Shown: piece by piece, positions 1 through 10,695 of the stretch
How the letters are laid out: each line of letters begins with the position of its first letter
How positions within the stretch are numbered: position 1 is the stretch's first letter
Source: Xylaria sp. FL1777
Lineage: Eukaryota > Ascomycota > Sordariomycetes > Xylariales > Xylariaceae
NCBI GenBank assembly: GCA_022578965.1
Contig: MU400524.1
Location: 186,001-250,000, forward strand
Reading direction: 5' to 3'
Length of the DNA: 64,000 nt
The notes under the pieces: generated by a model
What the model saw: only the letters and a program-made list of their open reading frames with translations
Told to the model about the DNA's origin: nothing
The model's database searches: none
Translations under genes and position numbers: made by a program

Positions 1-1461
1 GTGGTGTAATTATCAAGGGAGGCTGCTTCTCAAGGGCCGAGGTGAAAGCGTGAAAGCTATAAACATGTTAAGAGGCGGAGGATGTATGTAACTTACCTCT
101 CTGGTTACGGTACCTACGTGTATTCTGCTCGCGCGCCTCACTCAAAAGCCGTTCAATGATCTGCCACTACACGTCAGGTCCCTACACGTAGCAGCTCCTC
201 TCCCAAAGGAGACGGATGCTGCGTCTTATGGACTCGCTGTATTTGACCATTTGACCAGCCTTGGTAGCGTAAGCGGTGGACAAATGATTCGAAGGCGGGG
301 GAGCCTGCCTACCTACAGTAGGTACACAATCTATCGCAGAACGAATGCGTCTGCCCGTTGCGTATGCTTATGCATTTTCCTGTTGGTAGGCAAAATGCAT
401 CGGGGGGAGCGCTTTGACAAGTGATCAGGAGATAAGTAGGTACCGGTAGTTAAATGAAGCCTCTCGAATATAATAACGCCATGGGATGCGCGGTAGTGGA
501 GCCAACATCTATGTAGAACCTACCTAGGACATCGTACCTACTTTCACCAGTCGCAAACTTGACCTCTTACGGCTGTGTTGACTAATACCTGTACTTACCT
601 GGGTGTATCTATCCAATCGGTCCACTGTACCTACGGAGAAATTCCAACGACGGCCCGCTGGTTATCCGTCATGCAGCTACCTTCCTTCATGGTTGACTGC
701 ACATGCATAAGCATTGCCGGTGTACTGCGTAGGTATTCCTTCGTATTGTGAGGGTTGTATATCTACTAGGTACCTAGGTAGGTGGGATGAAGGCTAGCAC
801 TGTAATGTAAGCTACATGTACCGTGTGTCCAGATGACATTCACCCACCGACCAGCCTTACAACAGTACCACCTACCTAATTAGATCTAGTTGATCTACCT
901 ACATGTACCTACGGAGTACTTAGGTGCTTTCCTATATCAGTAAGGTCACTTTTAGATCTTTAGCCGCATTTAACATTGATCTACCTGCATGTAGGTGTTT
1001 AATGGATGTTACCCGATAGGTTTATTCCGCCATAAAAGTGCTGCAATAGAACAACTTGTTGTGTATTCAGTCCTTACTTAGGAAGTGCTATACGGACATC
1101 GCATCGAAGCTTCCCGCCTGATAATTACAATACTCATAAGTCACATCGACGGTAGGTAACTGGTACAAGTTGTCGTACAAGTCTCTCTACACAGACACAA
1201 TAGGAAGATTTGGCCGTAATAGTCTCCGATTCGGTAAGTCGTCAGAGGCATAAGTATTGAGTGAATGGATGTATAACTTTAGTTCCATGGCAAGCGAGAG
1301 TACTGTAATTGGCACGGTCCGTAGGGTACCTAACCAACACCAAGATGACAGGTCTGATCCTACCTCCCCTCTAAAACCGCCCTGATACGTGAATCTTCCG
1401 ACTTTGAAGGACCTTGTCTACTTCTCCAAACATGCTTTGGTCCCGGCATCTAAGTAGAAGG
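1..1461. other. Intergenic, no gene seen
   Basis: No coding frame, splice pattern or RNA gene is convincing here. The stretch contains many short palindromic runs of the TAGGTACCTA type (for example about 520-545, 765-785 and 885-912), which recur in other intergenic parts of the window. The end nearest 1461 is the 3' flank of the precursor-peptide gene. Confidence 0.6.
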
Positions 1462-1702
1462 TCACTCGTCCTCAGCGTACCAGGCATAGGCTATAGCATC
1501 ATCGTCATCGTTACCAGACGCGCCCTGGGTTTCGACCTTAGGTTCTCGTTTCACTACTGTAGATAGTCTTAATAAATATACTCCTAGAATACGGTATAGA
1601 TATATATATATATGACTTGCCTTCCTGAGAAGGAGTACTTGGCAGCGCGGCACCAAGCGCTAATGATGCAAAAACGGCGATGAGGAATTTTGCGAATTGC
1701 AT
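1462..1702 (-). CDS. Candidate RiPP precursor peptide (secreted, Kex2-type), single core
   Basis: Two exons, complement(1462..1556, 1621..1702), give 58 residues. Exon 1 encodes a textbook signal peptide (MQFAKFLIAVFASLALGAA, cleavage probably near residue 19). Exon 2 supplies a dibasic Kex2 site (VVKR, K30-R31), a spacer, four aspartates (44-47) and the C-terminal segment AIAYAWYAEDE with Y51, W53 and Y54. The frames join only if the donor is GC (AAG|GCAAGT at 1621/1620) and the acceptor is CTACAG at 1557; no GT donor of normal length preserves the frame. A TATAAA lies about 143 bp upstream (1845-1850). Signal peptide, KR and an acid-flanked Tyr core next to UstY genes is the layout of dikaritin-type precursors. 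Known relatives carry many core repeats; this has one. It could instead be an unrelated small secreted protein. Product unknown. Confidence 0.6.
1557..1620 (-). other. Probable GC-AG intron in the precursor gene
   Basis: This 64-nt interval begins with GCAAGT after AAG, the consensus for the rare GC donor class, and ends in CTACAG. It contains a (TA)n tract. Splicing here joins the signal-peptide exon to the KR/core exon in phase 1. Read without splicing, the frame from the same ATG stops after about 46 residues and loses the core. Confidence 0.55.
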
Positions 1703-1844
1703 GTCGATAGTGACTTAAGAACAACGAAGAAGTGATGTTGAAATTTATACCAATATGTCGTGAGAGTAGTTGATAGAATTCGAAGGTTTTGAGCAATGTG
1801 ATATCCCAGTTAAGTCTCTCTCATCAGCAGGGAAGATAATCCCC

Positions 1845-1850
1845 TTTATA
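1845..1850 (-). promoter_or_regulatory. TATA box, precursor gene
   Basis: TATAAA on the minus strand about 143 bp upstream of the precursor ATG. It sits in the 828-bp region (1703-2530) shared with the divergent UstY gene, so the two may be co-regulated. No other regulator site was identified in that region. Confidence 0.35.
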
Positions 1851-2530
1851 AGTAGCTGCATAGGACATAGGATCAACCCTAAGCACTTATGCTAGATGAT
1901 TTGGTCTTTAATCACGAGAGAAGGTCTCGTATACCTAGTATTCCACTATGTGTTGTCGCTGTGTCAAATCTCTAAGAAATTGTAATATATATTATAGGGT
2001 ATTAACACAATACACATAAGTAAACTAGGGGGGTGTGCTGACAATGCAGTGTATATCCGCCCGACGTGGCATTTTGAGTTTGTGTGGCGCCCTGTAAGCA
2101 GCTCAAAAGAGATAAAAAGATGATAGCTGTGCATACTTAGTTTGTGTTGGTTTTGCAGTTGATGGCTTGCTTACGCGTAAGCGTACCCGGCGTAAAATAC
2201 CTAGGCCTGGTCGGCCGTCTGAGGAGACTCACATGCGAGATCGTATGATAATAATAGAACTATGGTGAGTCCGTGAGATGGTGTACGTAGTCTACCGGTC
2301 ACTGCTGGATTTTCATGCTACCTAGCCATATTCTTAGTCCTCGGGCCTTTTGGTGAAGCCCCTACAATAAAGCTGACTAGCTTGTGGACATCCAACACTC
2401 ACTTACTGGCGACAGATCAATTCTCTACACAATTCGTCCTAGCTCCATGTGAGGCTTGTACCCCGGAAAAACAAAGAACTCATCACCATTGTATCCTTAC
2501 CACTATATTTGTGCTTCTTCAACGTCTATC

Positions 2531-3563
2531 ATGGAGCCTCCTATCAGGCATGGTATGTCCATGGACCTTGAGCAGGAACTTCTTCTTGATCCCGACGATA
2601 AATTGGAAGAAAACTCCCATTCATGGCTGCCTTTTGGCCTGTCTGAAGCGAAATCCTTTCCTAATCGCTGGAAGAAGGCGTTATTTCAGATTAGCACTAC
2701 CGTGCACGTAATTTTCTTGCTTGTCAATATTTACTTGTTTATTGAGCTACTGAGGAGATCGCACAATTCGTCTGCTTATGCTTCCACCTTGTATTGTTAG
2801 TGTAGTTCAAACCAATCTATGAAAAATTCTAATTCTGCAGTACAGCACCAGCTCAGGGAGCCGTGGTATTTGAGAATCGTCCTGTGGATGGACTTGCCGA
2901 AGGAAGCATCTACGCCGGTTATCCTACTTCCGAGTCTGATGCGGCTTGGAATGCACTCATAGAAGGTTGTATCGTACATTATCTACTGACTTTCAGCTCT
3001 CTAACTACCCAATTAGGCATTAATCTCAAGATCCTCCCCGAGGAAATGTCCAGGTTAGACCAAGTCTCATTAGAACTCAATGACGGCACAGGCTATTTAG
3101 CGACTTTGGGGGTCTATCACGAGTTGCATTGCATTGTAAGTGTTTGATGTTCTCCATCTCAAGCATGTCTGCTCAACTAGACCTAATCCACCTTAGAAAC
3201 GGCTTCGGAGATGGTTTTATCGAGAGTATTACTATCCGAATGCGAGTGACATTGAGTTCAACGAGCGCATGACGCACGCTGGTAAGTTAGTATCTGGATC
3301 GTTGTCTAAGTTCGGAAATTGACGGATTGAAAGAACACTGTCTTGAGTTTATTCGTCAGGCAGCCATGTGTCACGGCGATATTACCGTCACCTCATTCAA
3401 ATGGCTCCACGATGCAGATGGGCAGGTGATTGAGCCTACAACGAAGGAAGGTGCTTTGCATAAATGTGTCCGGTGGGATACGTTGTCTGACTGGGCAAAG
3501 TCACGGCGAGTTGACTTGTTTGATCCTAATCTGCTTGTTCCGGAGCACGTTAAAGACCATTAG
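2531..3563 (+). CDS. UstY-family (DUF3328) oxidase 1
   Basis: Five exons, join(2531..2790, 2841..2965, 3017..3135, 3197..3281, 3334..3563), encode 272 residues. There is a cytosolic N-terminus, one transmembrane helix (about residues 58-76, HVIFLLVNIYLFIELL), a DAAWNALIEG segment typical of the family, and the two diagnostic HxxHC motifs, HELHC (163-167) and HAEHC (195-199, continuing LEFIRQAAMCHGD). UstYa/UstYb-type proteins perform oxidative cyclisation of ribosomal peptides such as ustiloxin and phomopsin; some relatives act on nonribosomal peptides. The second HxxHC spans an intron. The gene is divergent from the precursor peptide and tail-to-tail with a second family member, which supports a peptide macrocyclisation role. 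Enzyme activity on this precursor is inference. Confidence 0.88.
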
Positions 3564-3765
3564 ACACGACGAAGAAATAAGCCGCGAATTCTATTGTCCT
3601 CGTAATGGGTTTACCTCAAATGAATACAAATTTCTTTAGTTGAGAAGTATCTAGCTCTATGCCTTGTCATCCCGTTCGATGTGTGACACCTTATCCCATG
3701 ACGTTGATGGAAAAGCTCAGTTGGTTTGTGAGAGAATGAGTGAAAAATCTTGAGCTAACAGAAAC

Positions 3766-4601
3766 TTATGTGTGATCTGTTTGATTATGAGTCCTCCATT
3801 TATCTGCCCAGCCCATCAGTTGAACGATATCCCGGCATTTCCTTGGGAAGCCAAAACCAGTCACTCCACCCAAGTCTTCGTTAATAGGTTCAAGGTTTGT
3901 GTCGGCATGGCACATTATAGACTGCCGCAGATAGTCAATGCAATGGCGAATGTGGCCTGGTTCCGCTTTCGGTTCCGGATCCTTACCATCCCGGGCTGCC
4001 CAGTAACCATGACGGATGGCGTCCTGATTGTGATCAGTAAGTATATTCCACGGGAATGAGCTCGAGGGCCTCACCAGACAGTGTAGTTGATGGTATACGG
4101 CAAGGCCATGTGGTGTAGGAGAGATGATTGGATGCTGAATGAAGCCACGGCCACCTGGTGAGGGTAGTGTTACTAAAGCAATAGAAGGCCGCATGCTAAC
4201 GGTCCTACTCACGCGGAAACACCATATCCCAGTATTTCTGGGAGACGTTGCCAGGTCTCATTCCAAACTGACGGCGATAGTGGAAAGTGTGATCGATACG
4301 CCCAGGTGGTGCTATCAATGTAAGGTTAGCTGATTGTATTATGGCATGCAGTGATTGTCGTACAGAACCAGTCGGATTCGATGGACTGTCTTTCTATATG
4401 CTTCCCTAAAAAAAAGAACGATACGCTCAAACAGATTGCTAGAACAGCGGCTATAAATGAGAGACTGGCCAACGACCGGATTGAGAGATATCGTTTCTGT
4501 TGAGTTTGTGGTGGCGGAATGATAGAGTCACAGGTCTGGCTATCAGTCGCCACATCTTCACGGCAGCTGTATAATGGTTGGTATGCAATATTGGGGCTCA
4601 T
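3766..4601 (-). CDS. UstY-family (DUF3328) oxidase 2
   Basis: Four exons, complement(3766..4023, 4075..4154, 4213..4311, 4364..4601), encode 224 residues. The protein has a soluble N-terminus of about 40 residues, one transmembrane helix (LASLSFIAAVLAICLSVSFF), the region YWDMVFPRGRGFI that normally precedes the catalytic part, and the paired motifs HQLHC (134-138) and HIRHC (163-167, followed by IDYLRQSIMCHAD). The 51-nt intron at 4024-4074 is in frame and would read through if unspliced. It is convergent with UstY gene 1, 202 bp between stops, and divergent from the membrane-protein gene. Two different UstY proteins per cluster is usual in dikaritin pathways, where they act together or in sequence. 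Confidence 0.88.
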
Positions 4602-5356
4602 TGTCTTTGGAAAGAGGCCGCGTTGATCTTGGCGTTATTCTGAGAACATGGGGAGGTAGGAAGATACTGAGACTGGAAAACCAAAGCTAATTCAGAGTCA
4701 AATGGTAATATTCTGTTGTTCATGGGAGATATTTTATTCGCGTAATAACAAATACTTCCAGGCCGCTTGTCAACTAGGAAGCATGTAAGGCTCCGTATCT
4801 CACTGACCTAGCCGAGTCTAACGAATCTCATGGTTGCCCGCCATAGTGAGAAAAAATTGCGACGTAGAACATCAACTACCAAACATGTAACGTTAGATCA
4901 TCAACATGGAAAAGGTACCCTTGCGTCCTGCGAGCGCCATCTTGGGTCGCAGCTTTAAGACTACTGATAGTGTCGTCTTATTTTCATTGACAGCGTATAT
5001 TAAAGAGGCCCTGGATCTCTTACCAATTCCGCCAAAGGATTTTTTTCCTCGCCTGTATGATACTACTACAGTACCGGCCCCTAACCAGTAAGGTGATATT
5101 GATTATGCCGCATATTTGGGCGTGAGCCTACATCCTGGTACGCCTGCTGACCACCAAGAATCAGATTTCGCGGATTGCATATTAGCCAGACATTTTTAAG
5201 CACCGAGAAAATCCACAATCTCGTCTCCAATCGATTTTATGTTAACGTCGCCATGCTCATTATCTCTGTGTTTCGGTCACAACAACTTGTCTCCGCCACC
5301 CCTATTCTACGTCTCTTTAATCAGCACCCTGAGTACGCGTATGAGCATCAGTCAAG
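4602..5356. other. Divergent promoter region between UstY-2 and the membrane protein
   Basis: A 755-bp gap shared by two outward-facing genes. A 61-codon open frame at 4906-5091 has no signal peptide, motif or repeat and is not called. No clear TATA or regulator site was identified. Confidence 0.4.
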
Positions 5357-6716
5357 ATGGCTCCCTCTCTAGGCACAAATATTATCATAATATCGGTAGT
5401 ATTTGCCGTGCTACCCACTGTTGCCGTCTTCTTCAGATTCTGGGCACGATCTATCAAGCCTTCAGGGTTGTCTTTGGATGACTATTTCATCATTCCAGGA
5501 CTGCTATTCAGCGTCGGGATATGTGTCAACACTATTATCGGTGAGTTCAACAAGACCTCGACGGCCATCTCATTTGCTTACTGATGAAATCTAGCGGTGA
5601 CCCGAGGGGGTCTTGGTAGCCACATACGCTTAGATGGGGAGGGCAATATTGTTTTTGACAAACGCCTCATCACCTTTTTACAGGTAAAGAACTCGGGGCT
5701 AGAGTCGTCGCTTCATAAGAGTCTGACACAGTGCGTAGACTGAATTCGCCACTCAGTTACTGTCGGTCCTGTCACTCGTTTTCACTAAGCTTTCCATCGT
5801 CCTTTTTTACCGCCGGATATTCAGAGGGAATGTATTCACTATCGTTAGTTCCGTCCTTCTCGCCATCATAACAGGTTGGGGTATTGCATTCTTTTTCGCG
5901 ACCCTTCTAGAATGCATCCCTACTTCAGAAACCTGGATGTCGCTGTACGGCACACCGCAACATGATGCACACTGCTACCAATATCTTCCTATGTTCATTG
6001 CCACCGCCATATCAAATATGATCGTAGATATTGCCATCTTATCTGTCCCACTACCCATAGTGTGGAAGTTGAAGATCACCACTAGACAGAAGATAGCTAT
6101 CAGTGGCATCTTCTTACTGGGCGCCTTGTAAGTCAATATTGATTTGGCTTTAAGAGAATGGAAACCACGGGGATTATATTCACGAAATCGAACCTAGAGA
6201 CTCGGCTAACCAAGAGATAGTGTGGTGGGCATCAGTATCGCCAGAATTTATTTCTTCTATCAATCCTCTGACAGCTATGCGAACGCCCTAGACATCACTG
6301 GTTCGTCTCCTTTCGGATGCACCAGACGTCAACACCAGCTGACTTCTTTAGTAAACATTGCACCTACACTTTATTGGACAGAGTTAGAGGCTAGCATTGC
6401 TGTGGTCAGCGCTTGCTTGCCAACACTGCGACCGCTTTTTTCTCACTTTTCCCCTGAAGCGATATTACGTGATTTTGCAAGCAAGTTTTCCCTGCGCAGC
6501 GGAACCAAGTCATCATTTGATCGGCTACCTCACAGCACAACCGACCTAGATCAAGCATCCCTCAAGGGAAGTAGGTCATCAGCCGTGGGACTTGTGAATC
6601 GATGCGAGGCAGTTCGGTTACAAAACATGGATGAACCCACAGCTGCACTCCAAAAGCAAGCCGGCATTCTTGTGCAAAAATCCATTCATCAATCTGAAGA
6701 TGACCAGAGAGTTTAA
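5357..6716 (+). CDS. Fungal rhodopsin-like/PTH11-type seven-helix membrane protein
   Basis: Five exons, join(5357..5540, 5595..5683, 5739..6127, 6221..6300, 6352..6716), give 368 residues. Seven hydrophobic helices are visible, beginning NIIIISVVFAVLPTVAVFFRFWAR and followed by the family's LSLDDYFIIPGLL. Later come TKLSIVLFYRRIF, a Cys pair (LLECIP and DAHCYQY) and IVDIAILSVPLPIVWKL, then ACLPTLRPLF before a soluble Ser/Thr-rich tail. This matches the large fungal rhodopsin-domain family, whose members include PTH11-like receptors but are mostly uncharacterised. It is separated from UstY-2 by a shared promoter region, so it could be co-expressed with the cluster. A sensing or transport function is not shown. 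Confidence 0.85.
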
Positions 6717-8560
6717 AACACGGACAGCCTGAACTTGGGGTGTGGATTATAAGCGACAACATTTAGGATGGGGGATTCAATGTGTACTTAGTAAAATAGC
6801 CTGCAGTTGTGTGGCTTTTAGTGGAATATGTCAACCCTTGCTCGCAACATAGGCTCTTTCTGCGATGCCTTGTCTCTATAACTCCAAATGCGATTGAAAT
6901 GTTTACAGTGTCACAGAGTAGTCCCTGGATATCTAAATTTACTGGTCCGTCTTGTTGGTAGAACTGCCGAATAGGTATGTCCTATCTACCCGTACACGTG
7001 TATTTCATAGCATGATGGCCGGCTTGAGGCAATTTCCATTAGTCGGATTCAGCTCACACAGTATCTTTGGTACCGAGCTAAGTAATACATACCTACAATA
7101 GCCACATACACATGCGTACAATGTACATATTCACTTGGACAGTGTCAGTTCTCTATCCCATTTGCTATGTACACAAAACAGTAATTGCACTTATATGTAA
7201 ACCGGTAGCACAGCATAACGCCACAAATTATGTGTGAGAAATATATGGGTACTTGGAGGTACCTAGTAAGGTGGCTGAGCCTCTACCTGGGGGCGTATGT
7301 ATATAATTGGTTGCCGGGACCTCAGACATGCATATGGCTGGCTCCCTACCTATATGTGCCAACATTGAAGACCAATCGTATACTGTACGCAGTAGGTATT
7401 TTCTGACGAAGACCCGTACAGGTCAATAGTAGGTAGGTACTTTAACTACGGCAACCTCTTACTCTCGTCACCCGGTCATAACGATCCATCCCCGCACCCC
7501 TTCATCGACCGAGAGATCTGGGAGGCTGCAACACAACCCTCCATGTAGAAATGTAGCATGCACCTATTTAGATACCTATGACGCGACGCTAATTTGTACG
7601 TTGCCTGCCCAATGCCTGTGTAACAAGGTCGGTCTTTTCCAGAGCGCCGAAATCGGACTCCCGTTATCCTTGGATCAAGTCAGCTTACACTAACACCGCC
7701 TATACATAAGAAGGCAACCTTTAGCTACCTAGAGGAGAAAATAGGATGGTAGTTGACCTGGAAAAGGACCCTGCAGGCCTCTGATATGTTTGACAGGGGC
7801 TTTGAGGCGCCAGGGTCGCCGAGGGTTTGGCGACAGCCTGCAGCAGCCCTTCATGCAACTGACATCAGACTTCGGCAATTTTGGTTCTCATACCAAGCCT
7901 ACTTGTCGTGTTCGGACAGAATTGCAAAAGATTTGAAATACAGCACGAATTATTACACGTCGTTCTTACACGGTGACGGTGGGCCATTACCACATAACAC
8001 CAACAATCCAAAAAAGGCGGGGTAGAAACCAAACGCAGAAAAAAAACACATTTTATTACAATTACACCACAACTAGTGTATAATGAAATAAAAGGTTAAT
8101 TACAGCAATGATATTTGTAATACTGCCTTTTGTGGATTGTTGGTGTTATGTGGTAGCGGCCTTCCATAAATGGTCTTCCAACGAAATACGCTAAATCAGC
8201 GGGATAGGCGCCAATCCAAAATTTACCACACGTAATGAACGCAGGTAAACCCAACAAAGAAGTTGGGGGGTGTACAGTCTCTAATGTGGCCGTTAGATTT
8301 GGGTACGGCCGTGCTTCGAGACAACTTATGTAACTGGTCGCTTTGATCCTGTAGGTGCCACGCAAGCACTCTTTTGTCTACGAATGCTCCTTAACGGATT
8401 AATCAAACCCGAGGATACAACTATGCTCAAGCACATTTCCAACTTTAATTCTTTAAAACCCTGCGATTAAGTCGAACTATTCTTTTACACCTCTCTAAGA
8501 TACAGTTTCACAGCAAGTAAGGCTTGACCTACAGGGTGTACCCCCCCTTTTTTTACCATC
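6717..8560. other. Intergenic, AT-rich, contains an inverted repeat
   Basis: About 1.8 kb without a supported gene. Several TAGGTACCTA-like runs occur near 7085, 7260 and 7430. The inverted repeat at 7982-8162 is listed separately. Open frames at 7753-8025 and 8096-8365 lie on the two strands of that repeat and show no domain. Confidence 0.5.
7982..8162. repeat. Inverted repeat, arms about 36-40 bp
   Basis: The left arm (about 7982-8020) contains TACCACATAACACCAACAAT. The right arm (about 8123-8162) is its reverse complement with only a few mismatches. The arms are separated by about 100 bp of AT-rich sequence. It could form a hairpin or be the remnant of a foldback or MITE-like element. No target-site duplication was found. 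Confidence 0.6.
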
Positions 8561-10123
8561 ATGGCCACCTCTCGTATTGTCGAACTGGCGAACAGGATTG
8601 CGAACAACACGGCCAAGATTGATGAATATCTACGAAGCCGCAACCTACCTACGCCTTCTTTTGACGTCGACGGTCCTCGTGATACTTTAATTCCAAAGGA
8701 TGAAGTGTCTATAGAATCAGCAAGGGTCGCAATTGTCGACGACACGTTAGAGCTGCGACGGTTGGCTCTTGGGCCACGAGAGTATCTCATGAGCTACACG
8801 GTCAGTTCAAGTGATTGAAACTAGAGTGATTCGCCTGATTAATTCGTTATCTAGCATGACGAACTTATTAGTCAACAAGCTATCACACGTTACCGTATCG
8901 CTCACTCGTTTCCTGTTGGCCAAGAAGCTTCCTTCGCCGACGTAGCTGCCGCTACAGGCCTAGATCAGGGTCTCGTCCGTCGATTCGTTAGGCATGCTAT
9001 TGTAAAAGATATCTTCACAGAACCTCGCCCTGGAATTATCGCTCACAATGCAGTTTCGCGGTTGTTGGCTGAGGATCAGGTCATTCATGATTGGGTTAGT
9101 GCAAGTACGGATGATTTGTGGCAAGCTGCCGCTCAAACCTGCAACGCCTTGGACAAATGGCCTGGGTCTCAGGAACCAAACGAAACGGTATGCCAACGCC
9201 AATCTTACTTTTGATGACTGGCTAGAAGTCCGTCAGGCTTACTTTTATTAGGGATTCTCCATGGCGAATGAAACAGACCAATCAATCTACGTCGAGTTCT
9301 CCAAATTTCCAGAACGTGCTCGTAGATTCGGAAACGCGATGAGATCATTTACTGAAGGCACAGGTTTTGAGTTAGACCATATTGTAAACAACTTCCCATG
9401 GGGTGACTTAAAAGAGGGTACAGTCGTGGATGTAAGCTCTTCAACCCCTGGTACCTTTGAAAGTCCAGCTAGTGGCGGGTTTTGAAACCAGGAAGATATT
9501 CCGAGATATCGCTAACGTTGCAATTAGGTTGGTGGATCTCAAGGCTTCGCTTCTTTCGCAATTGCCCGAAAATTCCCGTCAGTAACATGCGTGGTACAAG
9601 ATCTTGAGCCCGTGATCTCCGCTGCCGAAGAAGAAATACCGGCTGAGCTAGCCGATCGTGTGAAGTTCATGACGCACGACTTCTTCAAGGAGCAACCAGT
9701 ATCTGGAGCGGATGTTTACTTCTTTCGCTGGATATTTCACAACTGGTCTGATAAATACAGTATCGAGATCTTGAAGAAGCATATCCCAGCACTTAAACCT
9801 GGTGCTAAGATTGTCATCAATGATAATGTCTCACCACAGCCTGGATCGTTGTCTAAATGGCAAGAGGATCGTCTTCGGTAAGCCATGAACTATTTCGTAT
9901 ACGTATCTATTTCTTGTATCCTGCCTTTTCCAACTAACAGTGGATATCGTATAGATCTATGGATCTTACCATGACTGAAATACAAAACTCCTACGAGCGG
10001 GAGGTGGACGATTGGGCCAAGCTTTTTAGAGAAGCTGATAGCCGATTTGAATTTCAGGGGGCTAAACAGCCACCTGGTTCTAACTTATGGCTTGTGGTAG
10101 CTGAATGGAAAGGGGATATGTAG
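8561..10123 (+). CDS. SAM-dependent O-methyltransferase (plant-type family 2)
   Basis: Five exons, join(8561..8800, 8855..9187, 9252..9431, 9528..9877, 9955..10123), encode 423 residues. The N-terminal dimerisation helices begin MATSRIVELANRIANNTAKI. A winged-helix part follows, then the SAM-binding loop DVGGSQG (251-257), an acidic residue after VTCVVQDLEP, and FFRWIFHNWSD with the likely catalytic base His322. The loop codons join only when the 9432-9527 intron is removed. An apparent stop near 9213 lies within the 9188-9251 intron, so the gene is intact. Such enzymes methylate hydroxyls of small molecules and are common in secondary-metabolite clusters. Its position makes it a candidate tailoring enzyme for the RiPP-like cluster, but the 1.8-kb gap makes membership uncertain. 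Confidence 0.87.
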
Positions 10124-10695
10124 ATGAGAAAAAAACCTCTACAATATCGTCGGTTTAGGCTGTTGTAGGCAAGTTTGCTTTTCTGGGATTGAGTGTCAGG
10201 AATGGGAACCGACAGTCAACGGACCGCACTGACCGAAGTTTATCGAGCCGTCACTACTATCCTTACGCCTTTATAATCAACGACGAAAGATAAGAATAAG
10301 CAAGCCTAAGCCCCGGCACCAAAATACATATCACAAAGCAGTGATGAAGAATCCTTAGTAAATCTTCGAGTACCGTGTATAAAGTGTAGTAACTCGAAGA
10401 CCCCCTCGGCACTGCAACTTAAAATTAGATATTTTTATACAGTACTACCACTTCTATTAAGGATTCGAGATTTCCTTACATATGGCACAAGTAGGTACCT
10501 GTCATTGTTTACCATCGCATCTATCCACCGTGCGACTAGCCTCATGACCTATTCCTAACCAGCCATTCATCATGAATACTACAGTACCGTCGGATACACT
10601 TCTCAGCTGACCATACCAAGTACTAGGAGCGTTTAAATAAAACACTAACAGCGTAAATGAAGCGGAAATATCGTCGTAGGCCCCATTATGGAAAA
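10124..10695. other. Intergenic, nothing recognised
   Basis: Between the 3' ends of the methyltransferase and the flavin-reductase-like gene. No coding, RNA or repeat signal is evident. Confidence 0.5.

Noticed and set aside
4906..5091. 61-codon open frame in the UstY-2/membrane-protein gap
   Set aside because: No signal peptide, Kex2 site or repeats; no splice-linked extension; frame length is within chance.
7753..8025. 90-codon frame and the antisense 89-codon frame at 8096-8365
   Set aside because: Both overlap the inverted repeat and show no motif or codon bias.
9213..9251. Apparent stop codons in the methyltransferase reading frame
   Set aside because: They lie in a GT-AG intron (9188-9251) whose removal keeps the frame; the gene is intact, not a pseudogene.
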